Assembly (NCBI GenBank): GCA_036583965.1
Contig: JAZBQD010000027.1
Coordinates: 4,110,687 to 4,174,686, forward strand
Length of the DNA: 64,000 nt
Direction of reading: 5' to 3'
Source of the DNA: Prunella strophiata
Lineage: Eukaryota; Chordata; Aves; Passeriformes; Prunellidae
Shown: positions 25,748 to 38,389 of the stretch, piece after piece
Position numbering within the stretch: position 1 is the first letter of the stretch
Layout: each line of letters begins with the position of its first letter
Position numbers and translations under genes: made by a program
Notes under the pieces: generated by a model
Databases searched by the model: none
Told to the model about the DNA's origin: nothing
The model's input: the letters and a program-made list of their open reading frames with translations, nothing else

Positions 25748-26500
25748 ACAGCTACAAAGTCATGAACTCCAGGGCAGTATTTCCACCTCACAGCAGGCTT
25801 CAAGTAGAGCAGTGTAATACCTCTGGCAGCCTTGGGCTGCTCTGTGAGGAGGAACACTGGGTGCCCCCGACAGTGCTGATTTAAGCTTCACAGTTAACAT
25901 TATTTTTAAGGACTCAGGACACAGAAAACCTCTGAGAAAAACTGGTTGCTTCTGTGCTCTCCCCACAGAGCTGACACCGAGTATCAGATGTCACAGCAAA
26001 CCTTTCCAAGCAGTGCTGACTGAAATTGTTCAGAGCTGTCCTGAAAAGCAAACAACTAATGGCTTAAAATGAAAGATAAGAAAGAGAAATTTCTCCATAA
26101 TTTAGCTGTCAGGAGAAAGGGACTCTGGTCTTAAGACTAAAGAGTTCCTGTGGAAAATGTGTTGGTTTTGTGCTGAATACATTATTTTTGTGATGCTATT
26201 GGAAACTAAAATCCTGGAAGATCCACCCTTCCTTTCATTTAGTTCCTTGATGATGAAGATGTGTGACCCTTCCCACCACTCCCTGCCACCTCCATTTCCC
26301 TGGCTCTGCTCTCATAAAGATGTTTTCTCTGCCTGTGGATTTCCAGCAGTGGGGAAGGTTAATGAGCAATTGGCACTGATTGCCCTTTTCCAGGCCTGGG
26401 AAGTGCAGAGTCCCACGGGGATCAGGGACACCTCCCTGGGCACAGAGAGGTCACTGGCCAAAGAGCAGGAGATCAGCATCCCTGTGCTTGCCACCAGTGC

Positions 26501-26526
26501 TCCCTCCCTCCCTCCCTCCCTCCTCC
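26501..26526 (+). repeat. (CCCT)n microsatellite
   Basis: About six CCCT units in a pyrimidine-only run. Confidence 0.9.
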
Positions 26527-26687
26527 ACCATTTTTTTCTGCAGTGTGAGAAAGAATTACTTGCCCAAACTAGTCACCCCACAGCTCTTTGTTAGGAAACA
26601 CATTTTTGTGGTTAAAGCTTTTTAATGAAAGGAAATCAGTAAATATGTTTGTCAGTACCTTGATGACAAGACAGTGATCCCAGCCAG

Positions 26688-26743
26688 CAGAAATACTCTT
26701 CCTCAACCAGAAATACTCTTCCTCAACCAGAAATACTCTGTCC
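26688..26743 (+). repeat. 20-bp tandem repeat, 2.8 copies
   Basis: The unit CAGAAATACTCTTCCTCAAC is repeated perfectly at 26,688-26,707 and 26,708-26,727. A partial copy that diverges after CAGAAATACTCT follows. The perfect identity suggests recent or variable copy number. Confidence 0.95.
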
Positions 26744-27274
26744 CACTGCTTGCAAGACTTTGTAGCAAGAGCAGTGACTGGAAAATGATGAAACTGTCTT
26801 GATGATGTCCCTCCACCAACTACAGGCCTGGAGTAACACAAGACAGCAAGGCTTATTCTGAAGTCAGTGACCAATTTTTTGTTTAAAAATGGCTTTTTAA
26901 ACATTGAACAAATTTTGCATGAGACAAAGCACTGAGGAAAATCACAAGTTACTGTTTGTGTTGAAAGATTAATTTAATTTGTATTCAGCTCGAAATTAAA
27001 ACATTGAGTTAATATACATTTAAAATGTACTGTTACCAGGAACCAGAGGCAGTGTTTTACTGTTTCTGTAGCAAGTGTTTGTAATCTAATTAAGAAATAA
27101 TAAAAATAAACACAACACAAGAAAGCCAGAGGGAAATGGTCAATGAGAATAGATGAAATTTCAGAGAGTGTTTGCAGTGAACTTACAACAATAAAGGGAA
27201 GCTTGGGAAACATAGGGGAGTTACTTTTCCTACAAACCCAATTATGGCCAAATTCTTCCCATTTCCTGCGGTGA

Positions 27275-27294
27275 TTTTTTTTTTTTTTTTTTTT
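27275..27294 (+). repeat. Poly-T tract
   Basis: Twenty consecutive T residues; no element recognised on either side. Confidence 0.9.
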
Positions 27295-29702
27295 CTGTGC
27301 TCTTCAAATAAAGCCTGCATAATGCTAACAAACCACAGAGCTTAGAGACCCATGAATGGTGTAAATGAGGGCTGTGGTCACAATCAAAAGCTGGGTTTGA
27401 TTGCTTGGTTTTTAGAATAATGAATTTTTTTGTGTATAGACCTGCCTGTGCAGAAGCTGCTGCTGGAGTTGGTGATGTTTGCCCACCCACAGCAGCTGGT
27501 GGGGACCTGTCCTGGCTCTGGCTCTGTCTGTCTCTGTATCCCCACTGCAGCTTTTCCACCCAAGTGCTTTCCTCTCTGTGTTGTTCCCTGCCAGGCTTCC
27601 CTCCCTCATCTCCTTCTCTTCTCATCTCATCACCTCATAATGCTCTTTTTTCTCATTCAGAAGTCAGAGATTACAAAAATACACTTGTTGCTGTCAAAAT
27701 ACATGTTCCAGGCTCCCTTCCAGCCAAAGACTACCAACTGTTTGGATGATAATTCCTCAGGGCACAGGTCTCCTGACCTATTTCATTCAGTATTTATTGG
27801 GACAAACTCAGAGTGAGCCTCTGGGTCTCAAAGCCACAACTTCTGTACTTTTTCACAGTGTGTGGGTTACATATACAAAATTCCTCAATGCAAGCACAAG
27901 TTTAGGTGAAGAAAGTCACCCCAGAACCTCTGGTTTTTTTAATTATAGCCATTATTTGAGAATGCAAGCAACATGAAGATGTTCTCTCCAAATACTTGTA
28001 GCTTTAAAGGGATGCAGAGCATCTCAAGTGATGATTATTATGTACAAAATTACCTAACTCCAGAATATGGTTAAGACTTGACAGTGTCTGTGTTCATTGA
28101 GAAAATAAATAACTACAAAAAGTCCTATAAATAATTTTTCCTTTTATCTTCTAATCGAGACGTAAATTAATAATCCCTGTTAAAATGTAAACATATTTAG
28201 GAACTATTATTCAGAAGTCCTGATGGCTTTTAACTTTGTGATTTTTGAAAGTCATTTGAATACATTCCACTCTTCATCAATCATAGCTCCTCTTGTTCTG
28301 AGAAGAAACCTAAAAAGACAGTGGTGAATGAATGCTCTGTAAAAATGGAGAGGGAAGGGCTGAGAAAAGAACAGCATGATTGTACTGCCTTGCCACTGCA
28401 GCAAATAATGCACATTGTACTTTCAGAGGGGGAGAAAATAGAAGTTTTGGCAGGCTCCACTAGAATAAGTAATTTAGAAGCTATTACAGAGCTATCTGAC
28501 CAAAACCACTGGGTTTAATTATGCTTATGGGGAAAAGGAATAAAAACAAGAAAATATTTTGGACAGATTGGGTGGATTCTTCCACAGCTGATTCTGTTGT
28601 GAGATGGCCCAACAGGAACTCATTTTCCTGCAGTGTAAGTTATGTTTATTGTGCATTATCCCCACACTGGATCATGTACCTCATATATTTTGCTTTATGG
28701 GACAAATCAGATAACAGTTTAAGGCTGAGGGCTAACTGACTGTATATATCCCCAGCTGGTTAAACTGCTGGTTGTCACTGGGCATCTTTCATGGGAAAGG
28801 CAATTTCAGGAGGATGAGATTCCATCTAACAGAAGTACCTCAAGTACATTTTTACACTTGCTCACATGCAGTATTTATTTCATAGCTATCTATGCAGAAG
28901 ATAAATGTGAAAGATACAATTACTGAAAACCCCTCAGCTTGCTTGTGCCCTGTGATTCCTTTCAGCTCAAAGGTTTCAAATGATCATCCCTTACAGAAAA
29001 AAAACATGATAAAAATTAGCTTGGTTTTCTATAAAAGCAGTTTTGTCTATCCTTCAATTTCATGTTGCTGGAGAGGATTTCATAGTAAATGTGAAAATGT
29101 TTATATTTGATACCCCACCAGCAGCATGACAATTACCAATTTTTGCTAAATCAATGCCAGCAAAGAGGTAATAGTAGATACTTTATGGCTGCTAAGTTTA
29201 AAATAATTAATTGAGACTAAAATATATAAATTGGATATCTTTATGGCTTTTCTTTACATGTTTAATTGGATGTTGAGAAATCAACAAATGTATTTACAGG
29301 ATAAAAAGATTGTGCTGTGAAGAGAAAATTGGCTGAAAGAAGTAATCTTTAATGCATGTCAACAGTGACATAGAAAATGTGAGGTTGTGATGTTATGAGA
29401 GTTCTGTTGTTGACTCTGTTATACTGATATAAAGTTTATTGATTGTATTAAATTCTAGGTTTAGAATGTTCTCCTCCTGGTTGTTGATATGTGTAGCATC
29501 CTTCCTTTTCTCATTTTCACTTCTTTATATAAAGGGATGAAAACAGGGCAGTGTCTATTTCAGTTCAGCTGGTCTGGAGACACCACAGGGTGGATTTTGT
29601 GTGCCTTCCAGAACAACAGTTACAAACATTCTACCAGGTATATAATGGCAGAATACTTCACAATTATTCACCTCACATTCCTTTCAAGTGATTCAGGTGT
29701 GC

Positions 29703-29881
29703 TTTGGAATCCTCACAAAATCCCAGACTGGTCTGAGTTGGGAGGGATTTTACAGCTCACCCAGACCCAGGCTCCTGCCATGGGCAGGGACACCTTCCAC
29801 TGTCCCAGGGTGCTCCAAGCCCTGTCCAGCCTGGCCTGGGACACTTCCAGGGATCCAGGGACAGCCACAGCTTCTCTGTGT
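29703..29881 (-). mobile_element. CR1 LINE 3' end, minus orientation, tail eroded
   Basis: Diagnostic blocks on + are TGAGTTGGGAGGGATTTTA, GCCATGGGCAGGGACACC, TTCCACTGTCCCAGGGTGC, CAGCCTGGCCTGGGACACT and TCCAGGGATCCAGGGACAG. The very 3' tail (left side) is degraded to TTTGGAATCCTCACAAAATCC. The 5' side stops after CAGCTTCTCTGTG. Confidence 0.92.
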
Positions 29882-30419
29882 TGTACCCAGCAGTCTAACA
29901 GTGACAAAAGACAATACAAGAAAGAGATATAAAGGTTTTTAGGTGAGTTAGACAGCTTCCACTTCCAGGGATGGTCGCAATGAGGATGCTCAGTCCTGCA
30001 AACTGGTCCAAACCAAGGCTGCTCCAAAGCTGCCCAAATCTTAAAAAAAACCCCAAAGAGGCAATGAATTGAAAACCTGACATTCCCTGTTTCTCTGGGA
30101 AAAGATCTTAAAGTACACTAACACAAACAATATATTTTTCTACTACTTCAAGGTGATATCTGCACTGGTCCATGGGCAGGATTTTACCCTGTGTCTATCC
30201 AACACTGCAGATATGTTTTCCTCCCAAGCTGCTTCCATAACCCTGTGCTACTCTGTTCTCTGTAATTGTACTGATCCATAGCATACTGTTTTCTTCTCAT
30301 TTGACCTTTGCTTTTCACTGACATTTGCAAAATGTGACTAAGTTGAAACCAGACTAAATAGATGTTAACAGCAAAATCTTTTTGCTGCTCTTTCTATTAA
30401 AAAAAAAAAAAATCTATTT

Positions 30420-31260
30420 TCTAGAACTGCAGAATGCGAGGACAAATGCAAAAGTTCTGATATTTGCCATTACTACAGCACATCCAAATGCAATTAAAGG
30501 CATTGACCACTTGCTTATTTTTATGTGCTGATTTACACAAATCCATTCAAAGTAATGAGAAGCCCAGCTGGTACAAATCGTTACCAAATGCCTCTCGTAG
30601 CCACCTTTAGCCAGAGAACATTTGTTCTACGTTAACTGAGAACAAACTGTTTCAAATCATGCTGCAGTCCCTCAGAAGTATTAGACACACATTTATCAAC
30701 TGTTTTGAAAGGCAAAATTAATTTACAGGCTTCTCCAGCACCAGATGTGTGTTCTGACATGTCATGGTACAACTGAGCCCAGCGTCCCAGTGCAGCTCCA
30801 CAGCTTTTGGGTGGAGGGGACATTTCCTCGCTGGGTAAAGCAGCCTTGGCAGCAAAAGCTGCTCAACAACCTATTTATTAGTATCTGCACTCCTCCCCTG
30901 CTGTTATATTAATATAATGAATTGTTCACAGGTGCTCCAAATGAGGTTTAGATGATCGCTGGGAGCTTTGTTACTCAGACAAGCCAAATCGAAAGGAGCA
31001 GATGCAACAGTCCCCCAGCAGAAGTACAAAGTATGACTTAATGAAGGTCATTCTGCACATTTTGGCCTTGGCGACCCTATGAACAATCAGACTGTCATTA
31101 TTTTACTGTTCCTAGACAGAAAAGTGATTGCTTCTTGCCCACTTGCCTAGATTTTTTTTTTCAGTTGTCTTTATTACATCATTGGGAGCTCTTAATTGCA
31201 TTTTATCCTACTCTCTTTTAGCTAAAATGAGATAGTTCCCATGTGATTGTTGTTAATCCA
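30420..31260. promoter_or_regulatory. Candidate conserved non-coding element cluster
   Basis: The block reads differently from its surroundings. It is low in simple repeats and has scattered CpG in otherwise AT-rich DNA (near 30,436, 30,580, 30,596, 30,632, 30,956, 30,990 and 31,072). It also has several homeobox-like cores (ATTAAA, TAATGA, TTAATTGC), as at 30,494, 31,040 and 31,190. No frame stays open through it, so it is not an exon. It resembles the long developmental enhancers found in gene-poor bird and mammal loci. This is inference from texture only; no alignment was possible. Confidence 0.35.
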
Positions 31261-34200
31261 TGCTCTAAGTCATGTTTGAGCTTTAATGCTCTTTTTTGTG
31301 GCGCTGGTTAAATCACAATGTGTATTCAAACACTGGGCCAGGTGAACAGATAGTAAAATGGACATTCCCAGCTGGATATGCAAAATGGGAAGAAAAGAGG
31401 AGTTGGAAATGGTGCCAGATGCATGGCCTGAACATTTCCTGCAGGTAATAATGGTGCTGTCCAAAATCTGTGGTTTTCTTCTCTGCCCTTGCTTTGTGGC
31501 AGATACAAACTAACACAATGCCATTATCCCCAGAAGGCCTGTGTATGCACTTAGCTTTGTAAATATTGATTTATTATATTAAAGTCTCCTCAAAGGCCAG
31601 TGCAGGATGTGAAAGAGCTGCAGAACCTGGGAGATGAGGAATTGTCATAGGTGTGTCTTTGGGAAATGGAGGTGTCAGCCTTTCCCTGACTCTGCCACAG
31701 ATCTCCCTGGGATTTTGGAGAAAAGCTCATTTATGCCTATTCCTTATGATGGAAAAAGGGGTGAGGATTTTTTTTCATAGTAGCCTTTTTAGCTGTGTTT
31801 AGTTCATGCATTTCTGAGATAAGGTTTTTCCCTTGCTTTATGTCTTACACTGCTAATCATAAAGGGATTGTGGTCTCGGCTGGAGCCTCTCAGTGCTGTA
31901 ATAATTGCAATAAATGTGAGGGCTACTGCACCCAAAGTGCTCCTTAATGTCCTTCTGCCCCCAAATGGGAAAGAGAAGAGGCTCTTTTCCTTTTTTTTTT
32001 TTCAGTTTAAAGGGAATGCACTAAGGTCACAATGTGCATCAAAGGTCTGTCTTTGCATCACTCAGCCCTCCACCAGGCAGGCTCTCTAACATGCACACTT
32101 TGATAGCTCAGTGACAGATCTCACCAAGGAGAAAGGACAGCATTTTAACCTTGAGTACACATTGCAGGAGGAAATTACACAGGGACAGAAAAGCCATGTA
32201 CAACTCCTGTGCAATGAGCCGAAGAAAAGGATCTTCATTGGGCTTTCCATCCAGAGGGGGTTTGGCAAGGAGCTGCCAAATGCTGTTGTTTTGTAAAAGC
32301 TGGGGGTTACAGCGAATTCACAGTGGCTGCAAGTGGTCAGTGGTGGAATTCCCAAGAGGATACCACTCCTGCCAGCAAATATGAACTGAGGAGAGTGAGA
32401 TTGTAGTGCAAACATTAGCACAGTATTCTTAGTTCTCCCCAGAAGAGACATCAGTTTTCTCCTTTCTCAGCAGTGTGCACCCTTCTTTGCTCCAATGGGA
32501 CACAGTGCAGTCAAGATTAGCTATAACCTAACTCTTGGGTAGGTTTTAGTGTGAAAAATGATGCTTTTCTGGCTTGGGCCTTGCCAGACTTTGTTTAGAT
32601 AGGTTTACACTGGACTCCTGGGGGCAGGTGTCTCATTTCTATTGGGCTTTAAGGCAGAGGCTGCAGAGTGGAGCACAGAAGTAATTGTTGGATCCAACCA
32701 TGAAAACTGCTATTACTTGGTTTCTCTGTGACATCTGTTACATCCTGTTGTGCATGTGATGAGAGGCAGATTTTGTTTCATTTCAGAATCTGTTGGTGAG
32801 CATGAATAGTATCTAAAATAGTTGATGGCTCATCAAAACACACATAAAAGCCATGCTTCCCAAGCTCAGCTTTGGGAGGTGTAGCAAATCAGGGACTCTA
32901 TAGCAGGAGGATTCAGCTCCCAGGCTGTGGCAGAGGCAAAGCAGGGAGTAGGTCTGTCAGGCAGACTGCAAAAACCCCTGTTGGACCAGGAAAGGAGGAG
33001 CAGCAAAAGTGGGAGGGTGGATTTCTGGCTACCTGGCTGCAAATATCAGCAAGTTGTGTTTAATTGCAGCAGATTTTCCCAGGATTTGCGCGTTCTCCCA
33101 GCCCAGCTGGAGGCAGGGGGATTGTGTCCTGAGCACAGACATGGACAGCACCAGGCAGGGCTGGAGCATACGTTCCCACAGATCTGGGGTTGCCACGGGG
33201 GCAGCAGGGGGCTGGGGGAGCTGTGCACACTCCCATTTTCTCATGCTGGCATATGTGCTCCTGGTCACATCCCAGAGCCATGCATTTCACAGCTCTCCTC
33301 CTTCCTCATCAACAGGCCAGATGGATCTAGTCTTGCCTGCCACCCACTCCTGAGCTGTGCTGTTTATTGACATTTGTCACTCCCAAGGACTTGTGTTTGG
33401 GCAGAAGGTAAGCACTCAGTTGGCTGCTATAGGTCTTTTGTAAGTCATTAGCTATTTAATCAAATTTTGACTTTTTTTCTCCTTGCTAATGACCATGTCT
33501 ACTGATATATTTAAGTCCCAAGTGAAAATATTTAATATCAAAAGCTTTGTTTTTTCAACAATATGGATTTTCCCTGCTCTGAAAGCTGACAAACATCTTG
33601 GTGCTCTTCTTCAAATTTATTTTTCTGTTGAGGAAACAAGCTTATTGTAAAGGAGGTATACTTAGGCAGATGTTGATGAGAAATGAAGGAATCAGAAAGG
33701 AAGGAGTTACTTGGCTTAATAATACCTCAGATTTCTTTTTATTCTGTGTGTAACCTTGATTCCATGTAACTTCTCTGATATTTGGGCAGTTTTGTTAGAG
33801 GTTGGCATAAAGATTCAGTCTTTAATGCACAATACACATGGTAGTCCTTCCAAAAGTTGCCATGATGTGTGTTTAGCATCTAAAACTGGAGTTTGGCCCT
33901 CATGTTGGGATGAAGGGGTGCCAGTGTATTCCCCAGTTTGTTGAGTGTTATCCTGATTTGGAGAAATACCACCTTAGCCACAAGAACCTACATATCTGAA
34001 AAACTAATCTCTTCTGTGTGTGTGCTGTGTAGTCTCAAGCTGGACCTTAAGTATGTGACAACTGCCAGTCTTTTAAAAATCCCATTTGCTAAAGTTCTTT
34101 GGAATTATCCTGGTTTTGTGGCAGTGGATGAGGACTCCATAACTAGGTTGTATAGATTCTGTCTTGGTTCTGTCATAATTTCTTATTAAATGTGAATAAG

Positions 34201-34997
34201 AATGCCAGGAATTAAAAAAGACATAGACATTTAGGAACCTAAACTCTACTGAGTGCCAGTGAGTAGTTTTCTAATATAAATAAATAGAATGTATTTGAGA
34301 TATTCTTTTAAACCTCAGTGTTTTGTCTCAGGCTAACGTTATAAACTCTTTCAAGTGAAGGATTGTCTTTTTAGATAAACAGCAAAACCCCTTTAGAAAG
34401 GAAGCCCTGATCTAGTTGACACCTATAAATTTATTACAAAATAAAAATACTTCAAACATCCTTCATTTAAATTGTTATTTGAAGATTTATATTATTGCAT
34501 TGAGTTGCTATGGTGGCACTTGCAATTTCCATTCCTGCCTGGAAAGCGTAAAGAGAAAAAAAAAATACGAATAGCAAACATCAGAAAGTAATGATTTGTC
34601 ATGTTTTGAAATGTATTACAGAAATATCAACTTAGGCAAATATGTTTGGCTGAACTCTGGCATGCTGCCTGGAGCTGAGGCCTTCCAGACTTGTGCAGAG
34701 CCTCACTGTGGGGAGTGCCTGGGGATTGGGAGCTCCAGGGTCCAGCCTCTGTGCTGGACAAGGGGAAAATGGACATCCCAGGAGTGGCTTTACCTGGACA
34801 TTGATTTCATGGTGCTTTTCAGGGGTCCCAGAAGTGCTGAGATCTTGTATTGGAACTGGCACTTGGTACTGTTGAGATGCAGGTCCTGAGTTCAGCACAA
34901 GTGAAGCAGCTCCACTGAATTCCTCAGTCCTTGGCCCAAATGTATCCCACAGCCTGAAGGGTGGAGTGCTCCTGTCAGTGTCAGCTCCACTTTGTCA
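31261..34997. other. Non-coding DNA with one possible untranslated exon
   Basis: No protein-coding exon is convincing. Overlapping short frames at 32.9-33.4 kb occupy a GC-richer stretch but are not consistent with each other. The only gene-like structure is the splice-bounded segment at 33,316-33,407. Confidence 0.5.
33316..33407 (+). ncRNA. Possible non-coding exon (splice-bounded, all frames closed)
   Basis: A pyrimidine-rich acceptor (CTCTCCTCCTTCCTCATCAACAG read in two pieces, 33,293-33,315) and a good donor (AAG|GTAAGC, GT at 33,408) bound 92 nt. Every + frame contains a stop, so it could only be an untranslated or lncRNA exon. Such site pairs also occur by chance. Confidence 0.15.
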
Positions 34998-35285
34998 TAG
35001 AACCATGGAATGGTTTGGGTTGGGAGGGATTTTAAAGATTATTTCCAGCTCCACCCCCTGCCATGGGCAGGGACACCTTCCACTGTCCCAGGCTGCTCCA
35101 AGCCATGTCCAACCTGGCCTTGGGCACTTCCAGGGATCCAGGGGCAGCCACAGCTTCTCTGGGCAAGCTGTGCCAGGGTCTCACCACCCTCACAGGGAAG
35201 GATTTTTTCCTAATATCCAATCTAACCCTGCCCTCTGGCAGTTTGAGGCCATTCCCCCTCATCCTGTCACCATGTGCTCTCATAA
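34998..35285 (-). mobile_element. CR1 LINE 3' end, minus orientation
   Basis: A near-complete 3' block in the passerine style runs from AGAACCATGGAATGGTTTGG to CCCCCTCATCCTGTCAC. It includes GCCATGGGCAGGGACACC, TCCAACCTGGCCTTGGGC, GGGCAAGCTGTGCCAGGG and TTTTTTCCTAATATCCAAT. The insertion is on the minus strand and 5'-truncated. Confidence 0.95.
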
Positions 35286-35407
35286 AATCACCAAGAAGCA
35301 GTGGCAGGAGAGTCAATAATCAGCAGCTGTTGAAGAGGGATTATATCCATCCTTGGATGCTGATGTTGGTTCTGAAATGGCAAAAGGGAACATAAGCTGT
35401 GGTATCC

Positions 35408-35481
35408 AGAGAATGGTTTGGATTGGAAGGGATCTTAAAAATCACCTCATTCCAACTCTGCTGCCATGGGCAGGGATGTCC
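35408..35481 (-). mobile_element. CR1 LINE tail fragment, minus orientation
   Basis: AGAGAATGGTTTGGATTGG, AAGGGATCTTAAAAATCACC and GCCATGGGCAGGGATGTCC repeat the CR1 tail 122 bp beyond the preceding copy and in the same orientation. Differences from that copy at many positions indicate a separate insertion and not a recent duplication. Confidence 0.88.
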
Positions 35482-37404
35482 ATGAGCTGGACTCAGAGAC
35501 AATGAAGAGAGTAAAGGAAAAGGTCAGGAATGAAGTGTTAAAGGCAAAGAAATGTACAAGTTACTATTTAAACAAGAGGTTTTAAAAATGTATTATTATT
35601 AAAAGGAAAATGATGAAAAATTGATTTCATACTTTCAGGATCTAGCTTTATGTAGCAGTGGGCTCAGCTAACTCAAAAGTGGGCTAAGCAACTTTCAAAG
35701 GAAGGTGTCAAGAATCCTTTCTAGTGCCTAACAGAAATAACACGTTAAATCTTACTTGAAAATGCCTTTTTCAGCTAGTGCTTATAATACCATGCTGAGG
35801 GCATATTTCAGGATGAGTCTGAGGTTAAAAAAACACCTACTGAGTAACCAGTGGCACTTGCTTCAGCACTTGAATTTTCCTCAGAGGTCTTCCATCCAAT
35901 TATTGGCCAGATCCAGTGATATTTAACTTATCAGATCTGACAAGAGCTGAACCCAAGGTAGACTGACTGCCTAAACATTTATTTGTGTCAATGACACGTT
36001 TAAAACTCTCTGCTCTGTCTAAATATTTAAAAGGAAATATAAAGAGGAAAATGTAATGTGACATAAGAGGAAATGAAAAACAACCTTACTTGTTGAGGAC
36101 ATTCACTACACACAATTGCTGTCTCCTGAATACCTGTTATTTTGGCAGAAATTGAGGGGAATGCAGCTCTAAATATCTTGTTCATCTGTCTCTTTTTAAC
36201 AAAAAATGATTTTTACAATGGCAAGTGGATTTTTTGCTGTCAAAATCATGGAATATGACAACAGCCAAGATCTTTAAGAACCTCTGAGACTGAAGTTTCC
36301 AATTGTAAAATCTACATCTAAAAATGAATAAATAATGAAGATAAATGTGTACTTAGTGAAAAGAAGCTGCAGTATTGTCCAAATCAGAGAGCTTAAATGT
36401 GTCAGCTGCTTGTTAAAGTAGACAAAATCTTAAGAATGAAGTATAAGTTTGTTTTTTTTACTGGAGAAGTGGAGATTTTAAAGTTTTCAAAAGCCCTTTT
36501 ATTCTCTAATCCAGAGTAAAGACAAATTTTGGAATTCTTTGTGAAGCAGATCATCTTTGTTTTCAGAGTAGAAATACATTTTCCTTAGTAGGTACCCTTT
36601 GCTTTCAGTTTATGTGTATTTAAACCAGTGTGAGCACTCTGCAAGGTAATGCAGAACCATGTGGGCTTTCAGGATGTAAGGGATGCTGAAAATTTTCCTC
36701 ACCCGTGAAGTTCTCCTAGAAAGGAGCTTATTAAATTCTGAGGTGTCTCTGTGTGGATCATCAGTGGTGTCTGGGGGGAATGAGAGAACAACAGAACTCA
36801 GAATGTGTGCATAAATCATGCTCTTAGCAACATGTTCTCTGTTGGAACCTGACACTTATGTTTGCAAAAGCAAACCCTCTCTAAATTAGTTTGCAGTTAA
36901 TTGGCTGTGAAAGGAAACACACCTTGCCAAAAAGGATTTGAAATATGAAGCAGTTTGGGCTTGTGAAGGAGCTGGTCGCTGTTCTTGGAGAATCACAGAC
37001 TCTTTCATGGGCATCTGGGAAATAATGTGGTTCATAATCTCCAGTGCTTTCACAAATTCCATTATTTGGCAGGACAGGCATCTACTTGCTGCCATCTACT
37101 AGAAGATAAATTGATTTTGGAGGGGCAGTCTTGGACTGTTTGTTGGAGCTGCTCATTTGCAGCTGGGTTAGTTCAGTAATATTTTGAGCATGTGAAGGAG
37201 AATAATGGGGGCTACCAGATAGAATGACAAGATCTTGTTTCTGTTTTTCCTCCCAGGACTCAAAATTGAATGACTGGCCATGTATATAACAATAATTAGT
37301 GTTTATGTATGTCCTTGTCTGTCTCTGGGGTCCTTCCAAACATTCCTGGAGAAATTCTGACAGGAGGCTTCTGACATACACGTGGTAGAGATGGACATAA
37401 AATG

Positions 37405-37480
37405 AGTATAGGTTGATTTATCCAAGATCACAAACTAGTCAGTGAAAAAGCTGAGATCTGAACCAAGCTCCTGAATCCCT
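37405..37480 (-). mobile_element. MIR SINE relic, minus orientation
   Basis: The order GATTTATCCAAGATCACA, AACTAGTCAGTG, AAAAAGCTGAGATCTGAACC, AAGCTCCTGAATCCC matches the reverse complement of the MIR core. The MIR words are TTGCCCAAGGTCACACAGC, TAGTAAGTGG, CAGAGCTGGGATTCGAACCC and a TCTGACTCC-like end. This is good evidence for a very old, shared-amniote SINE. Confidence 0.7.
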
Positions 37481-38389
37481 TTTTGCATGTGTAGCTACAA
37501 GATTTTGCAATCTTGGTTGAGATGCATAAAAGAAAGGTTCCCCCTGTGACCAAACCACAATACAGTAGAAGATCTACCTCTCAGAAACCAGTGATGAATC
37601 TCTGGAACATTCAAGACTTAATCCCATTTTTAGTATTTCCACGTGCTGGCTTTTAATAGAGAGATGTCAATGATATTTTTTGGGACAATGCATTTTCCAC
37701 CAGATTTCACTGCGGGTGCAAGAATTATCATAACCTCTTCCTGGTACAGCACTGCCACAAAATAGAGCAGCTTCCCATTTTTCATGAAGAGTGACCAAAA
37801 TTTTTCTACACAGATCTTTTTTTGGTGGGCAAGAACAGTGTTCAGCAACATATTCTGCTCAGCCACCTGAGGTATCCCTGAGGAAGTATCCCAAGAGATC
37901 TTCAGTGGAATAAGAGAGCTGAGTTTCTTTGCTATTTGAGAAAACTGAGGATGAAACCAAATCATGATTAATTCTCCTGCTGAATGGCAAAAGGAGCTCA
38001 CTGTGTGGCTACAGCAGTAAGAGATGGGCTACCATAGTTACTGATAATGCAGCAGATACTATTTTCAGTCAGTGCCTAATTGCCTTAGAGGAACTTATTA
38101 AACTGAAATCACTATTGTGTGAGGAGCTATTCACGTAGAGGATCTCCAGAGTGATCGAGATGATCCTGCTGTGGGCTACAATATAGATCAGTAAATGTGA
38201 AAAGGGGTTTTGTGAGAAGGCTGACATCTTGAGAGCTCACTTGGCAAGGGATGGGTCTACACGTTGTGCTGTGTTTATGTAAGATGTTAATAGCAGAAAT
38301 AATGGCTCTCTTTTCAGATATTAAATTCCCCCTTCAAAAATCCCACTTGAATCCAGCAAAGTGTAACACTGTGTATCTTTCATTTCCAG

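Larger units (their letters stand above)
20388..29702. other. Non-coding DNA, no gene recognised
   Basis: No exon is convincing. The 170-codon minus-strand frame at 22,305-22,817 has no recognisable domain or splice structure. The stretch contains poly-T runs, a CCCT microsatellite and a 20-bp minisatellite. There are two small CpG- and TAAT-bearing islands of unusual composition near 24.2 and 28.15 kb. Confidence 0.55.

Noticed and set aside
25731..25760. Poly-T followed by ACAG as a splice acceptor
   Set aside because: No open exon with a donor follows, and T-runs followed by CAG are common in AT-rich DNA.
29489..29942. 147-codon + strand frame and its overlaps
   Set aside because: Its second half is the reverse strand of a CR1 3' end, so the frame is a repeat artefact.
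34966..35395. Overlapping frames of 94-117 codons
   Set aside because: They read through the CR1 copy at 34,998-35,285 in different frames and strands. The terminal CR1 region is non-coding.
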